From assembly GCA_902465645.1 (NCBI GenBank), contig CABQNX010000012.1:1-29144 (forward strand): a stretch of 29,144 bases of DNA, in the 5' to 3' direction. A program made the translations under genes and the position numbers. This DNA is from an uncultured Peptoniphilus sp. GTDB lineage: Bacteria; Bacillota; Clostridia; Tissierellales; Peptoniphilaceae. The notes beneath the pieces were generated by a model. The model did not search any database, had not been told where the DNA came from, and saw only the letters and a list, made by a program, of their open reading frames with translations. This document shows positions 6,547 to 12,967 of the stretch, piece after piece (position 1 is the first letter of the stretch; each line of letters starts with the position of its first letter).

Positions 6547-9129
6547 TTATTTTACTTTGACAGACAAGTCGTCTGCTTCTACTTCAACAATAATTGTGTC
6601 ACCGTCCATTACGTCGCCCCTGATTATAAGCTTGGAGATAATTGTTTCAAGCTTGTGAGAGATGTATCTCTTAACAGGTCTTGCACCGTATTGTGGACTA
6701 AAGGATGCGTTCAAGATGAAGTCAAGAGCTCCATCTGTAACTTCGATGTGGATGTCTCTATCTTCAAGTCTCTTTTCAACTTCTGCAATGCTTTGTTTGA
6801 TGATTCCATAAATTTCACTTCTTTGAAGTGGTTTGAATAAGACAATTTCATCAATCCTATTTAAAAATTCTGGCCTAAAGGATGCCCTTAAATCAGCCAT
6901 TACATTTTCTCTCGCATCTTCTTTGATCTTGCCATCTTCATTTATGCCATCAATTAAGAAGTGAGATCCAATGTTTGATGTCATTATAATAACTGTGTTC
7001 TTAAAGTCCACAGTCCTTCCTTGGTTGTCAGTAAGTCTTCCATCATCAAGAACTTGTAACAAGATGTTGAAGACATCTGGGTGGGCCTTTTCGATTTCAT
7101 CAAAGAGGATTACTGAATATGGTTTTCTCCTTACTGCTTCAGTAAGTTGGCCACCTTCATCGTAACCTACATATCCTGGAGGAGATCCCACAAGTCTTGA
7201 CACGGAGTGTTTTTCCATGTACTCGGACATGTCAATCCTTATTAGGTTTCTCTCGTCATCGAAAAGTGTTTCAGTAAGTGCCTTGGCTGTTTCAGTTTTA
7301 CCAACTCCAGTTGGTCCCAAGAAGATAAAGGAACCTATTGGTTTGTTTTGATCTTTTAGTCCAGCCCTTGCTCTTAATACTGCATCAGACACAAGTTCAA
7401 TTGCCTTGTCTTGACCAATGACCCTCTTGTGGAGAATATCTTCAAGACCAAGTAATTTATCTCTTTCAGTCTTATTTAATTTTTCAACAGGAATTCCTGT
7501 CCACCTGCTAACTACATAGGCGATTTCATCTTCTGTGACTTCTTCCTTCACCATAGATGACTCGTCCTTTGTAGATGCCTTTTCTCTTTCTGAAAGTTCT
7601 TCCTTTAACTTCGGAAGAGTGCCATATTTTAATTCAGAAAGTCTTTCTAAGTCGTAATTTCTTTCAGCTTCCTCTATGGCGTGGTTGGTTTCTTCGATTT
7701 TCTTCTTGATGTCCTTTGTGGAATCAAGTTCCTTCTTTTCTGCCTCCCACTTAGATTTCAACCTGTCAAACTCTGCCTTTTCTTCAGAAAGTTCGCCTTG
7801 AAGTTTTTTAAGTCTTTCAGCACTTGCTTCATCAGTTTCCTTTTTAAGGGCTTGGTTTTCTATTTCAAGTTGCAAGATTCTTCTTCTAACTTCATCAATT
7901 TCTGTTGGCATAGAGTCGATTTCTGTCCTAAGCATAGCACAGGCTTCGTCCATTAAGTCAATTGCCTTGTCTGGCAAGAACCTATCGCTTATATACCTGT
8001 CGGACAAGGTTGCTGCAGCAATAACTGCTGGGTCAGAGATCCTAATTCCGTGGTAAATTTCATATTTATCTTTAAGACCACGAAGGATTGCAATAGTATC
8101 TTCAACACTTGGTTCATTTACCATAACCTTTTGGAATCTTCTTTCAAGAGCAGGGTCCTTTTCAATGTACTTCCTGTACTCGTCAAGAGTTGTTGCTCCA
8201 ATAGCGTGAAGTTCGCCACGAGCAAGCATTGGCTTTAAAAGGTTAGATGCGTCCATGGCACCGTCAGTCTTGCCTGCTCCCACAATATTGTGGATTTCGT
8301 CGATAAATAAAATTATATCTCCATCAGCCTTTAAGACTTCGTTTAAGACAGCCTTTAATCTTTCTTCAAACTCACCACGATATTTGGCACCAGCAATTAG
8401 GGCACCCATATCAAGTGAGAAGACAGTTTTATTTTTTAAGCCTTCTGGCACGTCTTCAGACACAATTCTTTGGGCAAGTCCACCAGCAATGGCAGTCTTA
8501 CCAACTCCAGGGGGACCAATTAAAACTGGGTTGTTCTTAGTCCTACGAGATAAAATCCTGATTACATTACGGACTTCTTCGTCACGACCAATAACTGGGT
8601 CAAGCTTGCCTTCACGAGCAAGTTCAGTTAAATCTTGGCCATACTTCTTTAAAGCATCATAAGTTCCTTCTGGGTTATCAGTAGTTACGTGTTGGTTACC
8701 CCTGATTTTCTTGAGGGCATTTAAAAATCCGTCGGCATCAATCTTGTTTTTATTAAAGACAGAAGAAGAGTCAGTCCCCTTCATATTTAAAAGAGCAAGA
8801 TAGATGTGTTCAACAGAAAGATAGTCGTCGCTCATCTTTTCCTTAAAGCCCTCTGCCTTTTGGAAAAGGTCTCTATAAGAAGAGTCGGCATAAACTTCTG
8901 CACCTGATTGTTTTGGAAGTCTTTCAATAACCTTTAAGACGTCACTTTTTAACATGTCAGGATTTTTGTCCATATATGTCAAGACCCTAGGAATAAGGCC
9001 TTCCTTATCATTTAAGAGGGCGTAGTTGATGTGAATTTCTTTTACCTCTGGATTGCCGTATTCCTTCGCAATATTATAGGCGCCTTGAACGGCTTCAAGG
9101 GATTTTTGAGTAAATTTTTCAAAATTCAT
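6547..9129 (-). CDS. clpB: ClpB disaggregase (Hsp100)
   Basis: This 860-residue AAA+ ATPase extracts proteins from aggregates together with the DnaK system. Residues 1-145 are the double Clp N-domain. AAA-1 has Walker A GPPGVGKT (205-212) and Walker B ILFIDEIH (273-280). The long middle coiled coil (about 405-525), diagnostic of ClpB over ClpC or ClpA, is present and rich in E/K. AAA-2 has Walker A GPTGVGKT (605-612), pore loop GYVGYDEGG and Walker B VILFDEIE (673-680). Length and order are normal, and no ClpP-binding loop was noticed. A GAGGTG ribosome site precedes the ATG. It lies 42 bases after the DnaJ-like gene and shares its CtsR-controlled promoter. Confidence 0.97.
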   Translation of the reverse strand: MNFEKFTQKSLEAVQGAYNIAKEYGNPEVKEIHINYALLNDKEGLIPRVLTYMDKNPDMLKSDVLKVIERLPKQSGAEVYADSSYRDLFQKAEGFKEKMSDDYLSVEHIYLALLNMKGTDSSSVFNKNKIDADGFLNALKKIRGNQHVTTDNPEGTYDALKKYGQDLTELAREGKLDPVIGRDEEVRNVIRILSRRTKNNPVLIGPPGVGKTAIAGGLAQRIVSEDVPEGLKNKTVFSLDMGALIAGAKYRGEFEERLKAVLNEVLKADGDIILFIDEIHNIVGAGKTDGAMDASNLLKPMLARGELHAIGATTLDEYRKYIEKDPALERRFQKVMVNEPSVEDTIAILRGLKDKYEIYHGIRISDPAVIAAATLSDRYISDRFLPDKAIDLMDEACAMLRTEIDSMPTEIDEVRRRILQLEIENQALKKETDEASAERLKKLQGELSEEKAEFDRLKSKWEAEKKELDSTKDIKKKIEETNHAIEEAERNYDLERLSELKYGTLPKLKEELSEREKASTKDESSMVKEEVTEDEIAYVVSRWTGIPVEKLNKTERDKLLGLEDILHKRVIGQDKAIELVSDAVLRARAGLKDQNKPIGSFIFLGPTGVGKTETAKALTETLFDDERNLIRIDMSEYMEKHSVSRLVGSPPGYVGYDEGGQLTEAVRRKPYSVILFDEIEKAHPDVFNILLQVLDDGRLTDNQGRTVDFKNTVIIMTSNIGSHFLIDGINEDGKIKEDARENVMADLRASFRPEFLNRIDEIVLFKPLQRSEIYGIIKQSIAEVEKRLEDRDIHIEVTDGALDFILNASFSPQYGARPVKRYISHKLETIISKLIIRGDVMDGDTIIVEVEADDLSVKVK

Positions 9130-9171
9130 ATAAACACCTCATTTATTATTTATTTAATCAATTTAATCTTG

Positions 9172-10092
9172 TTATTTACTTATTTTTTCTAATTCCTTAT
9201 ATAGTTTTACTTGTTCTTCAGATAAGTCTTTAGGGTTCACAATGTTAAAGACCACATAGAGGTCCCCAACATTTCCCTTTAGGTCCTTAAAACCCTTGGA
9301 AGGAATCCTCATCTTGTTTCCACCAACAAAGCCTTCTGGAACCTTTAACTTGAGCTTGCCGCTGAGACTTTCAACAGTCTTAGAAGATCCAAGGGCAGCT
9401 TCCCATGGATAGATATCCACAGTCCTAGTCACATCAAGGCCATCAAGAGCAAGATTTTTTTCATCCTTGATGTTGATCTTGAACAAGATGTCGCCAGGAA
9501 GACCAAACTTTTCTCCCCTCACCTTGACCTTCTTGCCCCTAGTGATGCCGGCAGGAACCTTGACAGCAATGTCATATTCCTTTTGCTTGTAAGTTAGGGA
9601 AACATTTTTTGTCACACCAAGAAAGGCTTCCTTAATAGAAATAGAAAGTTCAGATTCAAACTTGTTTCTCGCCTTCTTTTGACTCCTTCCCCTTCCCTTA
9701 GAAGAGAAATCTCCGAAGATGTCATTTATGTTAAAGCCACCAGAGAAGTTGCCGCCAGACTTAGATGAGCCAAAAATTGTTTCAAAGAAGTCTGAGAAAT
9801 CTGCACCGCTTCCTCCTGTGGTATAAGTATAACCATATTGAGAAGGGTCAAAATCATAACCAGATGAAAAATCATAATTAGATCCAAAAGTATCATATTT
9901 TTTTCTCTTGTCGGCGTCAGACAAGACCTCGTAGGCCTCAGAAACTTCCTTAAACTTTTCTGCAGCCACCTCGTCGCCTTGGTTAACGTCAGGGTGATAT
10001 TTTTTCGCAAGCTTCCTATAAGCCTTCTTTATCTCCTTTTCATCTGCATCTTTAGAAACTCCAAGGATTTCATAATAATCTTTGTATTTCAA
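9172..10092 (-). CDS. DnaJ-like co-chaperone without zinc finger (CbpA type)
   Basis: This 306-residue Hsp40 stimulates DnaK ATPase and delivers clients. The J domain spans residues 1-70 with the catalytic HPD at 33-35 (KYHPDVN). A Gly/Phe/Ser-rich linker (about 75-140) follows, with repeats such as GGNFSGGFNINDIFG. The two beta-domain C-terminal substrate region runs from about 145 to the end. No CxxCxGxG zinc repeats are present, so it is type B (CbpA-like), not canonical DnaJ. The start is TTG at 10090-10092, seven bases after an AGGAGG; no better ATG exists. It is first in the operon with clpB. The 5' leader is about 230 bases long and carries a CtsR box and a CAGAAA repeat hairpin. Confidence 0.93.
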   Translation of the reverse strand: MKYKDYYEILGVSKDADEKEIKKAYRKLAKKYHPDVNQGDEVAAEKFKEVSEAYEVLSDADKRKKYDTFGSNYDFSSGYDFDPSQYGYTYTTGGSGADFSDFFETIFGSSKSGGNFSGGFNINDIFGDFSSKGRGRSQKKARNKFESELSISIKEAFLGVTKNVSLTYKQKEYDIAVKVPAGITRGKKVKVRGEKFGLPGDILFKINIKDEKNLALDGLDVTRTVDIYPWEAALGSSKTVESLSGKLKLKVPEGFVGGNKMRIPSKGFKDLKGNVGDLYVVFNIVNPKDLSEEQVKLYKELEKISK

Positions 10093-10196
10093 AAACTTAC
10101 CTCCTCATATATATAAACATTTAATCTCTCTCTATTTATATCCCAATAAAAAATATTACAACATAAATAGAAATTAATTAAATGGAATAAAATTAA

Positions 10197-10293
10197 GATT
10201 TTTATTTAATTTCATGTTTGTTTCTGTTTCTGTTTCTGTTTCTGTTTCTGTTTCTGTTTCTGTTTCTGTTTCTGTGAAATTAAGATAAAAATC
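10197..10293 (-). repeat. CAGAAA hexamer repeat inside a long stem, 5' leader of dnaJ-clpB
   Basis: Nine perfect tandem TTTCTG units (CAGAAA on the transcribed strand) occupy 10221-10274. They are flanked by arms TGAAATTAAGATAAAAATC (10275-10293) and GATTTTTATTTAATTTCA (10197-10214), which pair over 18 bp with one bulged base. In the predicted leader RNA the hexamers would form the loop of an AU-rich stem, about 105 bases before the TTG start. No U-run follows, so it is not a terminator. Confidence 0.95.
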
Positions 10294-10307
10294 ATGGTCA
10301 AATTTAG

Positions 10308-10324
10308 TTTGACTATCTTTGACT
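10308..10324 (-). promoter_or_regulatory. CtsR operator
   Basis: The minus strand reads AGTCAAAGATAGTCAAA, an exact fit to the CtsR heptad direct repeat RGTCAAANANRGTCAAA. It begins seven bases after the -10 box and covers the transcription start, a usual position for CtsR repression. An inverted third heptad GGTCAAA lies at 10296-10302. The ctsR gene itself is not in this window. Confidence 0.88.
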
Positions 10325-10330
10325 ATTTAA

Positions 10331-10359
10331 ATTATACAACATCATTAGCACTCTTGCAA
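10331..10359 (-). promoter_or_regulatory. Promoter of dnaJ-like-clpB operon
   Basis: On the minus strand TTGCAA (10354-10359) and TATAAT (10331-10336) are spaced by 17 bases, directly upstream of the CtsR operator. Confidence 0.85.
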
Positions 10360-10472
10360 GTAGTCTGCTAATTTATTTTAAAAATTTTTTAATTTCCTTT
10401 AATATCTTGAAGAATAAGTAAATAATAGGGACTTGCAAAGTGTTAAAAAAAATGTAACCATCGAGGGCTATA

Positions 10473-10850
10473 AAGTCATAAAAGTTTGTGAAGTTAGACT
10501 AACAAAATCTTAAAAATTTGTTAATAAAAATAAATTTACAAGACCTTAATTGTTTACAAGCTAAGAAAAACCTGCAAAGTCATAAAAATTTACTAAGTTG
10601 TTAAAAACTGCAAAATCATTAAAGCTTATTAAGTAATAAAAATCTATAAATTCTTAAAAATCTGTGAAGTCATAAAATCCTAGTAAGTCATAGAAATTAA
10701 TTAAGTCACAAAAATTTATGAGGCCACAAAATTTTATGAGTTCATGAAAATTTATAAAGTGTCAAAAATTTACAAAGTTACAGAAGTCTATAGGTTCATA
10801 AAAATCTAACAACTCATGGGGCTTTACAAGGAAATAAAACTCAAAAAGCT
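10473..10850 (-). repeat. 18-bp degenerate repeat array B
   Basis: About twenty copies of a degenerate 18-base unit lie here. Units starting at 10577, 10595, 10613, 10631, 10649, 10667, 10685, 10703, 10721, 10739, 10757, 10775, 10793 and 10811 keep an exact 18-base step with no insertion or deletion. The minus-strand frame reads INFYDL, INFCDL, IDFYYL, LDFYEP and similar, with only two stops in fourteen units. No start codon or ribosome site makes it an obvious gene. It lies about 110 bases upstream of the dnaJ-clpB promoter and accounts for most of the gene-free stretch 10360-10890. Confidence 0.7.
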
Positions 10851-10968
10851 AATAAAATTTTTAAATTTCAAAAAATATTTTTAAATTTTTTATTGTCTTA
10901 TTTATGTTACTATGTTAAACTGGTAACAGATTATTTAATACACTTTTTTAATTAAATTCCTTTTACTC

Positions 10969-10994
10969 GCCGAGATTATCTCGGCAATTTTTTT
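10969..10994 (+). terminator. Strong terminator with no gene in front of it
   Basis: GCCGAGA / TCTCGGC with loop TTA, followed by AATTTTTTT, is a textbook intrinsic terminator. No plus-strand reading frame leads into it. A possible promoter (TTGTCT 10893-10898, 17 bases, TAAACT 10916-10921 with TG one base before) would give an RNA of roughly 65 bases ending here. Confidence 0.8.
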
Positions 10995-11034
10995 GCCCTT
11001 TTTTATAAGTCCCTAGCTTTCCACGGCTTTACCT

Positions 11035-11165
11035 TTTTTTCTGAGCCTATCATTTCTTATGACTCTGTAACTTTCTATAGATTTATAATTTTTCTCAAGC
11101 TCATAAATACTTACAAGCTTATAAATAATCATGAGCCATAATTTTTTACAACTTCCCCAACTTTA
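11035..11165 (-). repeat. 18-bp degenerate repeat array C
   Basis: About six further units of the same 18-base repeat are present. The minus strand gives VSIYEL and IESYRV next to weaker copies, and one unit is 17 bases long, which breaks the frame. It sits 40 bases upstream of the S-box promoter. Between 10995 and 11035 I see nothing else. Confidence 0.55.
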
Positions 11166-11205
11166 ACTGTGACATTTTTGTGATTCATTTTAAAAACAAT
11201 TCTCT

Positions 11206-11234
11206 TTGACCCTTCTTTTCAAAAATGATAAAAT
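11206..11234 (+). promoter_or_regulatory. Promoter of the S-box leader
   Basis: TTGACC (11206-11211), a 17-base spacer and TAAAAT (11229-11234) with an extended TG one base before the -10. The RNA should start near 11240, at the 5' edge of the riboswitch. Confidence 0.82.
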
Positions 11235-11239
11235 GGTCT

Positions 11240-11332
11240 TACCATAAAGAGAAGGCGAGAGACAAGCTCATCGACCCTTCAGCAACCTACCATGAGGCAA
11301 GGTGCTAATGCTTGTATGATGGATACATATCA
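11240..11332 (+). promoter_or_regulatory. SAM-I riboswitch (S-box)
   Basis: The leader carries the S-box core AGAGAAGG, CTTCAGCAACCT and AGGTGCTAATGC. P2 forms from GAAGG and CCTTC, P3 from ACCT and AGGT, and P4 from GACAAGC and GCTTGT. P1 can form from TACCAT near the 5' end and ATGGATA near 11319-11325. GATGGAT (11318-11324) can alternatively pair with ATCCATC in the downstream terminator. This is the expected switch: with SAM bound, P1 holds this strand and the terminator forms. The element is small and slightly divergent in the kink-turn (ATCGA). Confidence 0.83.
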
Positions 11333-11337
11333 ATCTT

Positions 11338-11365
11338 GCATCCATCTATCGATGGGTGCTTTTTT
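11338..11365 (+). terminator. Attenuator terminator of the S-box
   Basis: GCATCCATC pairs with GATGGGTGC around TATC, followed by TTTTTT. Its 5' arm is complementary to the strand released from riboswitch P1. Confidence 0.88.
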
Positions 11366-11393
11366 CTTCTCTAAATTTACAGGAGGGGTTTAT

Positions 11394-11696
11394 ATGTTAA
11401 TGGAAGTTTATTATGAACATTATCGAGAAAATTGTAGGGACGCTTATTGGGAAGAACCTATTTCTATTCCTTACGGAGTTTATGATAGGGATAGGAAGGC
11501 TAGGAATTCCTTTTATGGCTACTTAACATCTAAGGGTTTTAAGTGTGTCACTTGGAACAATGATTATCCCCTTATACTTGTCAACACTGAACTTAAACGC
11601 TTCGGTTTAATCTATCGTGCTTGTGCTCATAAGTGTGTAGACTCTAGAAAATATACAATCCAAGAGTTCAAGGATGAGGTATTAAATGTAAAGTAA
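11394..11696 (+). CDS. Hypothetical 100-residue protein under SAM riboswitch
   Basis: I do not recognise this protein. The ATG at 11394 follows AGGAGGGG by seven bases; a longer frame open from 11292 would run through the riboswitch and terminator and is not credible. The product is a soluble, mixed-charge protein of about 100 residues without signal or membrane segment, rich in Tyr/Arg near the start (EVYYEHYRENCRDAYWEEP). It has a central KGFKCVTWNNDYPLILVN, three further Cys-containing positions including ACAHKCVD, and a helical acidic end. It is the only gene between the S-box and a terminator at 11779. In known bacteria S-boxes control methionine, cysteine or SAM synthesis, transport or salvage, so a role there is an inference from regulation only. 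Confidence 0.8.
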   Translation: MLMEVYYEHYRENCRDAYWEEPISIPYGVYDRDRKARNSFYGYLTSKGFKCVTWNNDYPLILVNTELKRFGLIYRACAHKCVDSRKYTIQEFKDEVLNVK

Positions 11697-11778
11697 GTTT
11701 TTAAATTTTTATAAGCCTATATGATTTCATTAGGCACAATTTGTTTTGAGATGTCGTTATTTAATAAACGTAGATGTA

Positions 11779-11814
11779 AAAAGAGGAAGTAACTAATCTA
11801 CTTCCTCTTTTCTT
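11779..11814 (+). terminator. Terminator after the S-box gene
   Basis: A perfect 13-bp stem (AAAAGAGGAAGTA / TACTTCCTCTTTT, loop ACTAATC) lies about 80 bases after the hypothetical gene. It can act on both strands. Confidence 0.85.
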
Positions 11815-11819
11815 ATCCT

Positions 11820-11855
11820 CATTAAAACCACTAATCCTTATGGATTTAGGGGTAA
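11820..11855. repeat. Left flanking hairpin repeat of the abiF cassette
   Basis: The segment reads CATTAAAA, CCACTAATCC, TTAT, GGATTTAGGGG, TAA. It closely matches the terminator hairpin at 12918-12958 on the far side of abiF, including the CATTAAAA lead-in. It forms a weaker hairpin without a T-run. Confidence 0.7.
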
Positions 11856-11880
11856 CTCTTGTTTCTTTTCATTAGAACTA

Positions 11881-11909
11881 TTGACTCAAGTTTTTCCAAC
11901 TGCTATAAT
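11881..11909 (+). promoter_or_regulatory. Promoter of abiF RNA and abiF
   Basis: TTGACT (11881-11886), a 17-base spacer and TATAAT (11904-11909): a near-consensus sigma-A promoter reading into the structured RNA. Confidence 0.9.
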
Positions 11910-11915
11910 TAACTT

Positions 11916-11977
11916 AACAGAACCTCTCCACGCTTAATGTAGATTTTCTACATGCGGACCACGGAGAGGGCTTTTTT
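11916..11977 (+). ncRNA. abiF-type structured RNA
   Basis: About 60 bases between a strong promoter and the abiF gene fold into an outer stem CCTCTCC (11923-11929) with GGAGAGG (11963-11969). An internal region has conserved-looking single-stranded blocks (ACGC, GCGGACCAC). The apical hairpin is ATGTAGA / TCTACAT with a TTT loop. Six T follow the outer stem, so the RNA can end as its own terminator. Position, size and shape match the abiF RNA motif reported upstream of abiF genes by comparative genomics (recalled, not searched). It probably acts with, or restrains, the HEPN protein encoded 18 bases later. Confidence 0.8.
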
Positions 11978-11994
11978 ATATAAGGAGAATTTAT

Positions 11995-12876
11995 ATGGAA
12001 TTAAAACCCACTTTAAGTTACAAGGATCAAATTATTAAACTAAAAAATGATCACAACCTTTCTATCTCCGATGATGAATTTGCTGAAGAAATCTTAAAAA
12101 AGGTAAATTATTACAGACTTTCAGGCTATGGTATCGGTCTGAAAAAATCTGATAATAAAGAACATTATAAGAACAATGTAAGTATAGAGCATCTTTTTAA
12201 TCTTTACTGTTTTGACAGTCAATTTAAAAATAATATTATAAGGACCATTGAGCAGATTGAAATAGAACTTAGAACCCAAATTGCTTACCACTTATCTATT
12301 AAGTATGGACCAGACGTTCTTATGCACGAAAATAATTTCATATATAAAACTAACAAAGAGGGTAAGAGCATATATTCCATAGTTAACGAAAATCTGAATA
12401 AGGAAATTAATAGACAGAGGAATAAACCTTTTGTTAAACACCACTTGAGGAAGTATGACGGATCCTTTCCTATATGGGTATCTGTTGAGCTTATGTCTTT
12501 TGGAAATTTGTCTTCTTTATTCAGTACTTTAAAGTCTGAGGATCAAAAAGAAATTTCTAATTATTATAATACAGACCCTAAATATTTAAAAAATTGGATC
12601 TTATGCCTTGTTGAGGTTAGGAATATTTGTGCCCACTACACAAGGCTCTACAACATGCCTTTAAAAGAAAATCCACGCTTATATTCTGAAAATGAACAAT
12701 ATAAAGGTAAACAAAATAAAATATTTCCCATACTTTTAATAATAAAAAGAATTCTGAACTCTAATGATCAGTGGAAATCTCTATTAAGAGACTTGGGAAA
12801 TACCTTTGACAAATATCAAGGTTTCTTTAATTTTAGTTTTATGGGCTTTCCTAATAACTGGAAGGATATTCTTTAA
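11995..12876 (+). CDS. abiF: AbiF/AbiD-type abortive-infection HEPN protein (Abi_2 family)
   Basis: This 293-residue protein of the Abi_2 family is linked to phage abortive infection. The N-terminus has the family block KKVNYYRLSGYGIGL (residues 35-49). Next comes FDSQFKNNIIRTIEQIEIELRTQIAYHLS (74-101), which supplies the conserved E-x-x-x-R helix. The central IWVSVELMSFGNLSSLF (160-176) is typical too. A HEPN RNase motif RxxxxH is present as RNICAH (209-214), so RNA cleavage is the likely activity. A GGAGA ribosome site stands 7 bases before the ATG, only a few bases past the T-run of the upstream RNA, so translation depends on read-through of that RNA. It is a single gene, with no partner protein. 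Published work relates AbiF-type RNA-controlled toxins to Cas13; this copy looks intact. Confidence 0.93.
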   Translation: MELKPTLSYKDQIIKLKNDHNLSISDDEFAEEILKKVNYYRLSGYGIGLKKSDNKEHYKNNVSIEHLFNLYCFDSQFKNNIIRTIEQIEIELRTQIAYHLSIKYGPDVLMHENNFIYKTNKEGKSIYSIVNENLNKEINRQRNKPFVKHHLRKYDGSFPIWVSVELMSFGNLSSLFSTLKSEDQKEISNYYNTDPKYLKNWILCLVEVRNICAHYTRLYNMPLKENPRLYSENEQYKGKQNKIFPILLIIKRILNSNDQWKSLLRDLGNTFDKYQGFFNFSFMGFPNNWKDIL

Positions 12877-12917
12877 GAAGCTTTAGTTTTTCATTAAAGT
12901 TTATTCGTTAATACTTA

Positions 12918-12962
12918 CATTAAAAGACCCCCTAATCCTTATGGACTTAGGGGGCTAATTTT
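12918..12962. terminator. Bidirectional terminator, right flanking repeat of abiF
   Basis: CCCCCTAA, TCCTTATGGA, CTTAGGGGG forms a strong hairpin with T-rich sequence on both sides. It serves abiF (plus) and the convergent CNNM/CorC-type gene (minus). The sequence is nearly the same as 11820-11855. Confidence 0.88.
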
Positions 12963-12967
12963 ATTTT

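Noticed and set aside
9726..10010. 94-residue minus-strand frame overlapping the DnaJ-like gene
   Set aside because: It is a same-strand frame shadow over the J domain and Gly/Phe linker, without its own ribosome site.
10473..10850. CRISPR array
   Set aside because: Units are contiguous 18-mers with no constant repeat alternating with unique spacers, and no cas genes are present.
11292..11393. N-terminal extension of the S-box gene
   Set aside because: The extra 34 codons cross the riboswitch P3 and the terminator; the AGGAGGGG before 11394 fixes the start there.
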